NCBI GenBank assembly: GCA_037974665.1
Contig: CM075773.1
Span: 47,570,080 to 47,634,079, forward strand
Origin: Ehretia macrophylla
Lineage: Eukaryota; Streptophyta; Magnoliopsida; Boraginales; Ehretiaceae
Direction: 5' to 3'
DNA: 64,000 bases
Below, piece by piece: positions 11,751-21,996 of this stretch. The notes beneath the pieces were generated by a model. The model was not told where the DNA came from and did no database searches. It was given only the letters and a program-made list of their open reading frames with translations. Positions within the stretch are counted from its first letter, which is position 1, and each line of letters starts with the position of its first letter. A program made the translations under genes and the position numbers.

Positions 11751-12739
11751 TTAAAATACAGAGGGTATTCAACTATGTTTTTAAAACACAAGAAGATAAT
11801 AAACTACATTTTTAAAACATAAAAGGTAATTAGCTTATTTATAAAACGTAGGGATATTGTGTACTTTTGACAAAATACATGAGGTGTTAAGTCGTTTACT
11901 CATCATTACTATGTAAAAGTATTAAGTACAATTACAAAATCATTCACCTTTTATTTCCCCTACCAAAAGTCATTCAACGCAAATGATTTCCTAATCTCCT
12001 TTTTCTTTCCTTTCCTTCAAAAGTGCAATCCAAAACACCATGTTAACGACATGGAGCCAAGATTAAGAAATTCTGGATTTACAAATGAGATGAAAGAAAT
12101 GCTATCTCCACAATCTCACGCCGCTAAATTGCAGACCTCACCGTGCACAACATCTCAGAGATATATATATATATATATACGTGATGAATACGCGTTGAAA
12201 ACACGACAAGGCGACATTTCAGCAAAAGACTTGGATGAGAACAAAAAAAAGGGAAAAAAAGAAAGACATTTCTCTTTAATCCTTTGATCATGATTGATCA
12301 ATTCTCTTTAATCCTTTGATCATGATTAATCAATTCTCTTTTAAAATGGTAGAGGACTAACGTGAACCATAATGACAGATATAAGAACTAAGTTAGGACA
12401 AATGATAAAGATACGAAACTAAAAGTGTATATTTTGAAAAATAAATACTAAATTGGGACAAATACTAAAAAAGTACATTTTGAAAGATAAGGATTATATT
12501 GGAACAAACCCTAAAGATAAGAGACTAAACTGGGTATTTATCCTATAAAATAATAGTAGATGGCCACACCAACTCTAACTTGATCTCCTTAAGAAGCACT
12601 CGGGCCGACCTAGCTGAGCAAACATTCTAAGTTGAAAAGGTTGATTATATTATATATTATATATGCATTCATTCATATGTGTATATATTCTACTATTGAA
12701 GTCATCTTCATATTTCTTCTTAACAAGTGATCATCTTCC
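11751..12739. other. Non-coding stretch with short repeats
   Basis: It holds loosely repeated TTTTTAAAACA-type words at 11745-11850, a direct repeat of about 40 bp around TCTCTTTAATCCTTTGATCA at 12262-12340, and loosely repeated GGACTAAA-like units at 12345-12545 reminiscent of the fold-back elements further right. No gene. Confidence 0.45.
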
Positions 12740-12768
12740 ATGGCCGAAACAAGAATAGACCATTTTGT
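12740..12768 (+). pseudogene. Very short N-terminal fragment of the small membrane-protein gene
   Basis: ATGGCCGAAACAAGAATAGA begins a nine-codon match to the gene start (MAETR, then HF). It is preceded by the family leader with TTCTTCTTAACAAGT, as before 41221. Everything downstream is lost. Confidence 0.65.
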
Positions 12769-12899
12769 AAGCATAGTTATTGCAAAAACATTTAACAATT
12801 GAATTTATCAGAAGCTATGTAATTATAACAGTAAATAACTAAAGCTACAAGTTATTTACTTGACGTTGAAGATGAAATCATGGTAGTGATATTAATAGA

Positions 12900-13265
12900 T
12901 TTCTCTACCTTATGGGCGTAGGCCAATGAATAATTAATATGTATAAATAGGAACATGTTAGTTACTTTCATCAAGTCACTTAATGGATTTGGGCTATAAC
13001 TAGCTAATATTTTAATTTCAGTGAGTCGCCCATATCTTAATGAATCACATCAATTCTTACTGTACACAGAAAATAGGTTTTGACTAAATGGAGCTGGATT
13101 CATTCTCACTTTGTAAAACAAGTTTTGACTAAATGGAGCTGGATTCATTCTCACTTTGTCTTCGCTTAGTGCTCCTTATTTTTTCCAAATTTTTAAAATT
13201 TTCTTTCCCTCATTGCATAAATTTTCTTTCCCTCACTTAATGTTCTTCTCTTTCAAGATATTATA
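12900..13265. repeat. Duplicated flank, sister of 16940-17270
   Basis: This stretch aligns with 16940-17270. Here the tract around TTTTGACTAAATGGAGCTGG is present twice in direct order (13078 and 13124), where the sister has it once. Non-coding. Confidence 0.65.
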
Positions 13266-13270
13266 TGCCT

Positions 13271-13550
13271 AAATATATACTAGAGAGATTCATTCACACT
13301 TTATCATTCCTACCGACTAATGTTTATATAGTGAATAGTGGAAATCAAAGAAGTATATACATGGAAACAGTTATTATATTATTTATTATTTCTAAATATA
13401 TACTGGAGAGATTCGTTCACTCTTTATCATTCCTACCGACTAACGTTTATATAGTGAATAGTGGAAATCAATGGAGTAAATACATGGAAACAGTTATTAT
13501 ATTATTTATTATTTCTAAATATATACATGAGAGATTCGTTCACTCTTTAT
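13271..13550. repeat. 123-bp minisatellite in the upstream region of the gene at 13584
   Basis: Two full units (13271-13393, 13394-13516) and a partial third (13517-13550). Each starts AAATATATAC and includes CCTACCGACTAA and TTATTATATTATTTATTATT. A single unit lies near 17262-17370 and a remnant near 36690. The open frame across it is a by-product of the period being a multiple of three. The array sits where the sister copies have their TATTTAAG box. Confidence 0.8.
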
Positions 13551-13583
13551 CATTCCATATAGTTTCATAAAAAGTATAGAATT

Positions 13584-14192
13584 ATGGCTGAGACAAGAAC
13601 AAGCAGCCTTTTTGTTCACCAGCTTACTGGAGAACACTTGTATGGCCAGTCCAATGTCATGTATATGATGATAATGAACTGTCTTTCTTTGCAAACCTAC
13701 AATTTGCCTACTCTCCTTACAATTCTTGCTTTCATTGTCCCAGTGATTCTCAACTTTCTGCAGTTGAAATACCTAGCCAATAATGAATCTCCCTTCGAGA
13801 CCCATCCAGCAACAATGTTCATTGCCATAACAAGTCTCCTCATATTTTGCTTGGTATGTAATGTTTTGTCGAGAATGTCATCGACGACCAATCCCTCCCA
13901 TCGTTATGCCAAACTTGTTCAAAAAAGTATGGTCTTTTTTGGTACTCTAGCAGTGGCAAGTATTTACTCCATTTTTCTCCCAAACTCTTTCCGCCCCACT
14001 CTATATTTGATCCCCATTTGTTTTTCAGCAGGTGACATTCTATACACCAAATTTTGCTCATTCTGGAGAGCTATGGTTAACATCCTGCAGCAGCCACCCG
14101 TGCAACAAAGATATAGAAGAGTACCCTTGATTCACCAAACTAGGGTTTTGCCACGGATTGATACCTACCAAGTAGATTCACTTCTTGTGTAA
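13584..14192 (+). CDS. Small four-helix membrane protein, array copy A (intact)
   Basis: An intact single-exon gene of 202 codons whose function I do not recognise. The N-terminus reads MAETRTSSLFVHQLTGEHLY and looks cytosolic or luminal. Four hydrophobic stretches follow at about residues 40-61, 76-95, 114-132 and 138-157, so a membrane protein is likely. The tail is basic and polar (RYRRVPLIHQTRVLP) and ends in DSLLV. It has about 88% identity with the protein at 41221, with one single-residue gap on each side, and the broken copy at 24696 is its closest local neighbour. The start codon is fixed by alignment with all truncated copies. Upstream lies a 123-bp tandem repeat instead of the family's TATTTAAG box, so its expression may differ. 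Equal length and an intact frame in two diverged copies argue for selection; the function is unknown. Confidence 0.8.
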   Translation: MAETRTSSLFVHQLTGEHLYGQSNVMYMMIMNCLSLQTYNLPTLLTILAFIVPVILNFLQLKYLANNESPFETHPATMFIAITSLLIFCLVCNVLSRMSSTTNPSHRYAKLVQKSMVFFGTLAVASIYSIFLPNSFRPTLYLIPICFSAGDILYTKFCSFWRAMVNILQQPPVQQRYRRVPLIHQTRVLPRIDTYQVDSLLV

Positions 14193-15130
14193 TCAGGGTG
14201 GGCGCCACGGTTCAAATGTCAGGGCATATATTCAAATAATAAGAAAGGTCAGTATGTGTATTCATATTGTGAGAGAAGGATATAAATACTATAGTTCTAT
14301 TTTGTGGGAACATAAATAAGTATTTTCCTCCTAATAGTGTTGCAGTACAGCCTCATCAATGTACTAATTTCGCTATTGTATGTTATTGTACTAATTATAA
14401 CTGTGGTCAGTATGTATATTCATATTAATGGATAAATTATATGATTCCATGCTTTGATGGTTTGATGTATCCAATTTTTGGAACTTCTTAGTAGTTGATA
14501 GATTTCTTAGTATTTGAAGGTTTGGTTAGTTGTGCACAGCAGATAATACTAATGTGGATTTAGATCCTTAAATAAAATAATAATATTATTAGATAAATTA
14601 ATCATGATAGTGAATAACTCAAATCATTTTATTACTATCAATCTCTTTAATAATGTTATTGTTATGTTATTAGATCCTAATCTATTAACTAGTTTTCTTT
14701 TTTCTCTTAGTCTTTTATCGTTCAGGTATAGCTAGTGACTTGTGGCTAAAAATCTCAAGTTCAAATCAATGTCGTCTTATCACAAATATTACCATGGGCC
14801 TAAGCTTATTTAAGATAGGCCATATGACACTCACCAACATAAGGATTAATATGTGTTAAGAATCATGAGATTTTATCTTAAAATAAATTGATGCTAGGTG
14901 GAGTAGTCCAAAATCTTATAAAGTAATTTTTGTTGGAGGAGTTGGGTTTTGATATAAGAGAAAGAGCACTTCACACTCAATTTTTGAGTGGACCCCACTT
15001 GATAAAATGGGAAGGTCCGGGTACCACACATTCTTCATTTGGAGTAGATGAATGTTGTATATTTATATGTCAAAAACGGATTAAAGATGGATGAGAATTT
15101 AAGGGCTAAAATGAGTAACATGTGAGTGCT
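14193..15130. repeat. 3' flank of copy A, sister of 25311-26880
   Basis: This flank aligns piecewise with the flank of the broken copy at 24696. It shows the uninterrupted sites (ATGATTCC at 14441, TTCTTAGTATTTG at 14498) at which the sister copy carries a solo LTR and a MITE. Conversely, about 14660-14928 is present only here. The end of that extra piece (14850-14925) resembles a minus-strand TRIM LTR. Confidence 0.65.
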
Positions 15131-16042
15131 TTGTCATATCATGTTATTTTCATTGAGCAATTTCTCCCGTAATTATGCCAATGTTATTCGAAAAGGTTTT
15201 CCAAAAATATTCATTGAAGTATATATATATTAAGAAAAAGAACATGTCACCATTTAGAGCACATCATTTAACTATGCGTGTAGCTACATTTTGAGTCTAC
15301 TCGTATATTAAAATCAAGCATTACCATTTTTGGCAATTTTCTAGCTAGTACGTACTGACTTGGGCATACCACTTGATCATATTGAGTTGAAATAGCACCA
15401 AGTCATTAACTACTAGAGACTAGAGTGAGACACTGCTGCACTCTGTCTTATGGATGTAAGTAATAATTTGGACTAATTATTTTGAATTAGTGAATTTGAA
15501 GCCAAAGTAATTATTTTTTAAGCATATAATATTAATTTCACTTGCAACCCTGAGATTTTGGACCTGAAGTATGACAGTATGCATGCATGTATGTATTAAA
15601 TTATAGTTCTTTAGCAGGATTGGTGGTTAAATTTAAGTTAGGCCAATTAATAGAGCCTAAAAGACTAGGAGAAAACAAAATGGGATAAACATGAGAAAAA
15701 TTGATGGATGCATGTTCATGGATCCAGCAGTGTCAATTTGTAATAATTCTAACTAACTTGAGGATTCGGGTAGTGTTTTATTAAAGTGGAAGGTGATAGG
15801 GGCAGATCCAAGAATTGAAAATTGGGGGGTTGAATTTTTTTTTTTTGTACAATATTTTTGGACTAGTACAAAAATCTCCAAAATAACATAAAATTGGAAG
15901 AAGAAGATTTGATAAAAGATGGTGGAGGAAGAGGAAAGTAATGCACACATAACGAAGTATGACTTACATATATAGTTTGGTTTTCAAGGGGGAAAAAATA
16001 AAGGAAACTAGTCTTTTGATTTAAAAAATTTATAGTTACTCA
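15131..16042. other. Non-coding stretch
   Basis: No gene recognised. About 15783-15920 resembles the start of the interspersed repeat of 2158-2390. The rest is AT-rich. Confidence 0.4.
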
Positions 16043-16252
16043 GGAATTAGGTGATGGCCCAATGGCAAGAGTTGTCACCTTGGGCTCGGGAGGTCTAGTG
16101 TTTGAATCTTGTGTGGGGGAAGGACTCACGCTACAAAAGTGAACACAGCTGTTCCCAACCACCAAGTTACTTCATATATTCTTCACCTTCTAGGGGCAGT
16201 CGACCGCCCCTAGAAGGTGAAGAAGGATTCGTTGCCTTGTGCTTACTTACAC
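16043..16252 (+). mobile_element. tRNA-derived SINE
   Basis: The head has a Pol III A box (TGGCCCAATGG, 16055-16065) and a B box (GTGTTTGAATC, 16099-16109) with tRNA-like spacing. The body contains a near-perfect hairpin at 16187-16228. The sister flank near 27150 seems to lack the element, but the junctions are too diverged to define the target duplication. Confidence 0.65.
16186..16228. repeat. Perfect 17-bp inverted repeat (hairpin)
   Basis: CTTCACCTTCTAGGGGC is followed by an eight-base loop (AGTCGACC) and then GCCCCTAGAAGGTGAAG, its exact reverse complement. It lies inside the SINE body. RNA from it would fold into a stable stem. Confidence 0.85.
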
Positions 16253-17552
16253 AAGTGGGTTTTCACCTACATTTATTATGTTTAAGGATTTAAATGAAAA
16301 ATGCCGCTGTGAATCTTTCTTTTTACATGCATATTTAGTTGATAGATCATTTATTAATCACCATCTATGTCTTAGTTAAATTTGTATGTCGATTAGGTGT
16401 GCAAAAAGAATATGATAAATAAGTAAGAAAGAAAAAGTCACCATCTATGTGCTTATTAAGTTTGTATGTCGATTTGATCAATAAAATGGAAGCAGCACTG
16501 AAACCCAAATTTATTGTTTTATGTTACTTAAGTGTGCCATCCTATTCAATTAGTTTACTGATTCTATCACTGTAGTACTCATTCTGACTTTTAATGTACT
16601 TAACTCCGACACAACTTATATTGAACTAATTTAGTTAGAAGTTAGGCTAAAATTATAGAGAAAAACTTGAAAAACAAGAAAATCCCCAATTTGATTTTTT
16701 TTTCATCTAGTCCCATACTCTCCAAATTTTAAAACACAAGAGTGTCTCCCAATACAGGACAAGGTTCTAAAACACGAATATTCATAGATTTACTTTCTTA
16801 AAATAACGCCACCAAATCTTGGCCCGACCAGGTGGTCCCAAAAAGAATGGATAGTGGAGAATTGTTAGAGGGTCAATGATGATACCGATGATTTGTTGTA
16901 GGCAGATTATCTACTATATATATATATATATATATATGTATATGTAGGGGATGAATAATTAATATGTATATATAAGAACATGTCAGTTATTTTCATCAAT
17001 TAACCTGATTAGTTTGGAATATAACTAATTAATATTTTAATTTAAATAAGTCACCGATATCTTAATAGATCACACCAATTCTTACACCAATTCTTACAGT
17101 ACATACAATACATAACAAGTTTTGACTAAATGGAGCTGGATTCATTCTCACTTTGTCTTCGCTTAGTGTTCCTTATTTTTTCCAAACTTTTAAAATTTTC
17201 TTGCCCTCATTGCATAAATTTTCTTGCCCTCACTAAGTGTTTTTCTCTTTCAAGATATTATATGCCTACCGACTAAGATTTATACAGTGAATGGTGGAAA
17301 TCAATGGAGTATATACATGGAAACAGGTATTATATTATTTATTATTTCTAAATATATACAGGAGAGATTCATTTTTTTCCTTTTACCCTTGCATGTCGGT
17401 CAGTTTCAATATTTCTAAATGAATGAAGGCGAGAGTTGATAATATATTAAATTACTATATCATGTAAAACGTTAAACTATTATACACAAATTTATTATAT
17501 TATTTATTTTTTTAACAATTTATTCTAACCTTTTGCTAATTATTATAAGTAC
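16253..17552. other. Non-coding stretch, duplicated module
   Basis: Bases 16262-16320 match the flank at 27152-27210. A TA microsatellite lies near 16914-16937, and 16940-17370 is the sister of 12900-13390 with one minisatellite unit. No gene survives at the position corresponding to 13584. Confidence 0.55.
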
Positions 17553-17975
17553 ATGCTCCGTTTGTTTGCCGTAAAATAACTTGTTGTGAAAAATAATTTG
17601 CTAGAAAATAAAATATTTTACAGGGCTCCATTTGTTGACCGTAAAATAACTTGTTGGGGGAAATATTTTTCTGAAAAATAGAATACTGAAAAATATTTTT
17701 CAGGTGTTTGGATGTACCGTGAGTTCCGTAAAATGTTTTCTTCTCTCAAAGGAAATGAAAATATTTTCCAGAATTTTGTACGCAATTGTTGACTGGAAAA
17801 TATTTTATGATTGACCAATTTTCCGGTGTTACCAAATACAGTAAAATTAAGAAAAAGCAGTTGTAATTGTTGACCAAAAAATATTTTACGATTAACTAAT
17901 TTTCCGGTATTACCAAACAGCGTAGAATCTGAAAAATATTTTCCGAGAAAATATTTTACGGTAAACAAACACAGC
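17553..17975. mobile_element. MITE with CGTAAAATA-rich inverted ends
   Basis: The right end ACGGTAAACAAACACAGCC is the reverse complement of GGCTGTGTTTGTTTACCGT, and similar sequence occurs at the left twice (17556 and 17624). The interior repeats GAAAATATTTT words. A hAT-like origin is possible, but the left border is duplicated and the target site unclear. Confidence 0.55.
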
Positions 17976-18452
17976 CTAAATGGATAATAGAACTCCAAAT
18001 AGAAATAAGAAAAAGACACAAGTATATACTTAAATATAGCAAGTCGATCATGCTCAAACTCCTTGCACCTGAAATTGTCTATCTAAAGATCAATCACGAT
18101 AAATTCTGCACCTTTTTTTTAGTTTTTTTTTTTTTGGTCAGAAAGCTCTTGCACCTATTTTTGCCTATTTAAAGAGTAAAGGTCATTAATTAATATTAAA
18201 AGTGCTCAAGCACTAATTCCTAGACAGCATAATTAAATGGCTTTTGTTAACTAACTTAGGGTCACGCTGAAAAATGATAATCAGATGTAGTACTGCTTTT
18301 ATGCATGTAGACTCTAGCATGTTTGGAGTTTAAATTCGCTCCTTCATAACACGATTCAGCCCGTTTTAGTAGTGGGGCATGCTATCTATTTTCAATCGAT
18401 CATGTGGGCTCTACACATAGAAGTTTTCATTGACGATATTGCAGCTAAAATG
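17976..18452. other. Non-coding stretch
   Basis: The array module piece with GACACAAGTATATACTTAAA is at 17975-18040. T-rich runs lie near 18112-18136. No gene. Confidence 0.4.
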
Positions 18453-18464
18453 TATTGTGAGTCT

Positions 18465-18538
18465 TGATGAAGCCTTGTAAATTATTTTGAGTTTGGACTT
18501 AATGAAAATCTTTTACTTCTCCAGCCAAAAAAAAAAAG
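18465..18538 (+). mobile_element. Severely truncated LINE tail nested in a LINE
   Basis: About 75 bases ending in a run of eleven A's, flanked by the direct repeat GTATTGTGAGTC (18453-18464 and 18538-18549). The host sequence on both sides belongs to the RNase H region of an older LINE fragment. This is a target-primed insertion of a 3' end only. Confidence 0.7.
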
Positions 18539-18955
18539 TATTGTGAGTCGGCTTCTTAGGCAGAGGCATGCACTAGCTTGTCTATCAGCATGTGAGATGG
18601 TTGCATCTTGTGGTCTTCCACAGTGTTTTATAGAGTCTGATGCTTGTACAATCATCAAACCTCTTTCGGAAATTCATGATTCTAATTGGAGGATTTCTTA
18701 CATTAGTCAGAACTTTCTATATCTCTTATCTTTTAATTATCACGACCAAACATTTAGATATGTTCGTTGACTAGCCAACTATGTGGCGAATTGAATTATT
18801 ATGGCAATTAGGATAGGTTCCCTTCCTCCAAGGGGATTGTAATTTTTCCTTGGATCTATTTTAGTTTTAACAATTAGATGATTAATCTTCGGAGTTCGGA
18901 CGATGGTTAGTGTTTGTGTTAATAAAGTTTTCTTTCCAATTAAAAAAAAAGAGTA
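18539..18955 (+). mobile_element. LINE 3' fragment with RNase H-like tail
   Basis: A frame from 18543 reads like the C-terminal RNase H domain of plant LINEs: LACLSACEMVASCGLPQC, an IESDACTIIKPLSEIHD segment, then NWRISYI, and after frame loss SANYVAN-like sequence. It ends in an untranslated part and an A-rich tail at 18940-18951. The 5' end is missing and the frame is broken. The sister fragment is at 4227-4455. Confidence 0.7.
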
Positions 18956-19116
18956 CGTGCTTATGGAAGCAATAATGTTTTAATGAACAGACAAACATGC
19001 AACTAAAACTAAACAGGTAACTTGCCCGTTCAAAATTTGTGGAGATGGAAGGTATTGGGAAGAGAAAGGGGAAAATTATTAGTTTATGCAGAAGAAGAAG
19101 CCAAGATTGCTTGGAT

Positions 19117-19180
19117 TTTTTTTTTTTTGGTAAAATGAGGGGTTCTTCCTTCCTGGTATTTTATTAATATCAAAAGAAAA
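19117..19180 (-). mobile_element. LINE or SINE tail inserted into a duplicated segment
   Basis: A T run (minus-strand poly-A) at about 19118-19132 is followed by about 50 bases including ATTTTATTAATATCAAAA. The flanks carry the direct repeat AGATTGCTTGG. The sister segment at 4610-4625 has the uninterrupted AGATTGCTTGATTAATTG, so the insertion happened after the segmental duplication. Confidence 0.75.
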
Positions 19181-19589
19181 GATTGCTTGGTTAGTTGCAG
19201 ACGAAATAAGATATTAATTCTTTAAAAAACTAAACAAATCAAAGTTTTGTCTAATCTTTGCTTATTATAAGTAAACCTATCTACTTCGTCGTCTGTTAAT
19301 TAAAACATCATTCCCTGCAATTCACTTTTACTAGTATATATGTTGCACTCTATTAACAATGACTCTAAATATCTGATAGAACTTCAAAAGGGAAATAGAT
19401 AACGAGACAAGTATATGTTTAAATCAAGTCTATCATGCTAAAACTCTTTGCACCATCAAGTACTCTATGATCATGGTAACTTAATGCTAGCTCGTTTTCT
19501 TGTTCGCAAGCAAAGGGTATTTGATATCCACGAGACCACATCATCAACATGCATAATTGTCAAAGCGGCCATGTATTCTTTACAGTTAT

Positions 19590-19965
19590 GGCATAATTAG
19601 GAAACATTTTATTATAGAACAAGCCATTTTCTTCACCTGCTGCTCATTGCGTGATCTACGACTACTGCATATGCCTATCTTACCATTCGTTCGTCTTTAT
19701 ATATGTGACTTTATATGTTAGAATATAAAGTTCTACACACAAATGAACCGTATGAATTTATAAGGTAGACTTAAAATAATATAACCAACTCATCTATGAA
19801 TGAGATATCCAACATATTTTATAAATTCACGGTAACATACATAATGAAAAAATATTTCAACAGTAGGTGCAACAATGATAAAATTCTACTATTAGAAATC
19901 CAATTAGTGCATCGCAGATAGTACATAAACAATCTGCTTATGGCATAAAACATCTACATCTTCTC
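19590..19965. pseudogene. Module with a vestige of the membrane-protein gene start
   Basis: AGAACAAGCCATTTTCTTCA at 19617-19636 is the segment for residues 4-10 of the gene family, as at 30530 and 37826. No more of the gene remains. About 19790-19930 aligns with 30600-31070 and includes the uninterrupted target ATATCCAACATATTTTA for the insertion at 30625. Confidence 0.6.
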
Positions 19966-19970
19966 TCTAC

Positions 19971-20345
19971 TGTTGGAATATCTATTATTCCTTTTATATC
20001 GAAAAATCACCAACTCAAAAACCACCTTATAAGATTATGGACTACTTCAATTAGTAACAATTAGTTTTAAGATGAAAATCTATGATACTTAATATAGTAT
20101 CAGAGCTGGGCCTCCAGTCGTATTCATCTACGTGTGACCCATCTGTTTTGTTTCGTTTCGCTCTCATTGACTTATTTTTTTCTCAATGTCAGCTCGATTC
20201 TTGTTGATTGGGTCACACGTGAGGGGGTGTTGAAATATACATTTCTCTCACATTGGAAAACTAACTTAAAGATCAACTTATAAGATTATGGACTACTCCA
20301 TTTAATATTAATTGATTTTAAAATGTAAACTTATGGTTGTTAACA
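19971..20345 (+). mobile_element. Complete TRIM (terminal-repeat retrotransposon in miniature)
   Basis: The left LTR is 19971-20094 (starts TGTTGGAATAT). A primer-binding site follows (TAGTATCAGAGC, cf. the usual TGGTATCAGAGC of initiator tRNA-Met). A short non-coding interior ends in the purine run GTGAGGGGG, and the right LTR is 20228-20345 (TGTTGAAATAT to TTAACA). Direct repeats TCTAC at 19966-19970 and 20346-20350 are the 5-base target duplication. It looks structurally whole but never coded for protein. Confidence 0.85.
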
Positions 20346-20443
20346 TCTACAGTGTTGTGAAGAATTTCCGGTGAAAAAATTAAAAAGACTTCAAATGAAA
20401 GAGTACATGTCATGATGCTTTTGAAAGTAACTAACACAAGGCA

Positions 20444-20745
20444 AGGGTTTGGAAATAACACAAATCGTCCCTATTATTTTATCCAAATTTTAAATTTGTT
20501 TTTACTATTAAAAATTAATTAATTTGGTCCTTATTATTTAAAAAAAAATTAATTTAGTCCTTGCACATGATTTAATTTGTAGACTAAATTAAAATTTTTA
20601 AAAAAATAATAAAGACTAAATTGACTAATGTTGAATAATAAGGACGAATGAATTTTTTTAAAAATAATAGGAGCTAAATTAATTAATTTTGAATAATAAC
20701 AACAAATCTAAAATTTTAAGAAAACTATGGAATTGACATTTTCCA
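20444..20745. mobile_element. Fold-back element with short sub-repeats, copy 1
   Basis: The left half repeats units like TTTGGTCCTTATTATTTAAA. The right half carries the complement (AATAATAAAGACTAAATTGA), giving a long imperfect hairpin. The flank to the right (20745-20890) is shared with 32925-33075, so copies 1 and 2 were partly duplicated with their surroundings. Confidence 0.6.
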
Positions 20746-20946
20746 TTTTCCATTTTCTTTCGTGTCGTCTTATTAATTGCTTTGTTGAAAAAATCTGATC
20801 CCGGTAGTTTTGTCGAACATGCTTTCTTTGCCCAACCTAAAACATGGTTCCTCTATCCGAAACCTCTTCTAAACCTTTCCACTTAAGTGCACCATAGGTC
20901 AAAGAAAAAGATATGTGTTGATATAGACATCAACCTGCACGTAGGG

Positions 20947-21053
20947 TATAATGACTTCACGTGTCTAGTTAGTTATAACTGGAATTGGCTAATGCAATTG
21001 GTATGTGAGGTGTTGAGCTTATAAAAGGAGAAGGAAGGTACATAACAAAGGAA
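20947..21053 (+). repeat. Left 107-bp direct repeat of the gene-capturing element
   Basis: Nearly identical to 24030-24136, spanning TATAATGACTTCACGTGTC through CATAACAAAGGAA and including the TATAAAAG box. The high identity suggests the element is fairly young compared with the array around it. Confidence 0.9.
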
Positions 21054-21183
21054 GCAAACACTATCTTATTTCTATCTTGTTCTTCTTTCTTTTAATTCTC
21101 TGTAATTTTTCTTTCTTTTATGTCTTTCTATTCTTGCTCAAATTACTAGTTCGTTATATTGGTGCTTTCATTGAGAGTCGAAC

Positions 21184-21381
21184 ATGGCGGAAGGAATGAG
21201 CCTCGCTGCTAATGGTGATTTTTGCCTATACTATCCCTATCAACAAGGTGATTATCAACAATATTACCAGCAACACTACTACCCCTATCAACACTACTAC
21301 CCCTTTCACCAATACTACCCATATCAGCAATACTATTACTATCACCAGCCACAAATTACACCACCATCTTTTGATTCATAG
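21184..21381 (+). CDS. Tyr/Gln-rich short open frame at the head of the element
   Basis: A 65-codon frame begins with ATG shortly after the presumed primer-binding region. After MAEGMSLAANGDF it becomes almost pure Tyr, Gln, His and Pro (repeats like QHYYPYQ). It has no family I recognise. Low-complexity composition makes a function doubtful; it may be the start of a captured host gene or an element-specific leader peptide. Confidence 0.35.
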   Translation: MAEGMSLAANGDFCLYYPYQQGDYQQYYQQHYYPYQHYYPFHQYYPYQQYYYYHQPQITPPSFDS

Positions 21382-21420
21382 CAACCAAAAACTCCACACA
21401 CTCAGTCGGCTCTAGACGAG

Positions 21421-21888
21421 ATGGAGATCAGGTGGAAAGCTTTACAATTCAAGTACTGCCCGACCCAGTCCCTGACCCAAATCCAAGACGCCGATGATGC
21501 CGAATTTAGTGAGGAAATGTAGCGTAACAACGTGGCTGAATTGGAGAAGAAGTGTGTTGCAGGATTGAAGACTCAAACGGCGATGGCTCGGGAGATTGAT
21601 GAACTTGTAGGCGAAAAGAACGAGAGGGAAAAAAGAATCGAGAGTTTGGTCGATGAAAGGAGCTTGGTGAAGAATGATTTGAGTGAGGCATTGAAGTGAT
21701 TAGGCTAGCAGAAGTGTGAAATCGAGCAACTAGTTAATGAGAAGATTGAGTTGGCTGAGGGTGTGGAGAGACAAGAAAATGTCATTGTCGAGTTGTAGAA
21801 GAATGTGCAAGAATTTAGAGATGATATTCAAGAACTGAAAAATTCTTGCAATGGTCAAACAGAGAAAATCAAGAACTTGGAAAAGGCA
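21421..21888 (+). pseudogene. Captured coiled-coil gene fragment
   Basis: The frame reads as a charged heptad-rich sequence (AREIDELVGEKNEREKRIES, then VDERSLVKNDLSEALK and similar) typical of a long coiled-coil protein. The donor gene is not recognisable. It is intron-free and broken, inside the gene-capturing element. Confidence 0.55.
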
Positions 21889-21960
21889 CATGAACTGTTT
21901 GATAAAATGCCTAAAACGAGTTCCATTTCTTATACTTCTATGCTAATGGATTTGGCGAGT
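21889..21960 (+). pseudogene. Captured PPR-repeat fragment 1
   Basis: [20 protein letters not shown] matches the core of a plant pentatricopeptide repeat (typically ARELFDKMPxRNxxSYTSMI). Only about 24 residues are present, fused between the coiled-coil and MSH2 pieces. Confidence 0.6.
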
Positions 21961-21996
21961 GAGTTGTTTGTGAAGATTATTTATACAAATGTTGTT

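Noticed and set aside
13265-13570. 101-codon frame with internal repeats just before copy A
   Set aside because: The repeat unit is 123 bp, a multiple of three, so one open unit stays open; it is a minisatellite, not a repeat protein.
16055-16109. Possible tRNA gene
   Set aside because: A and B boxes are present but no cloverleaf can be formed; it is the head of a SINE.
17618-18019. Minus-strand frame of 133 codons
   Set aside because: It is produced by the GAAAATATTTT-rich body of a MITE; no domain and no relatives outside the repeat.
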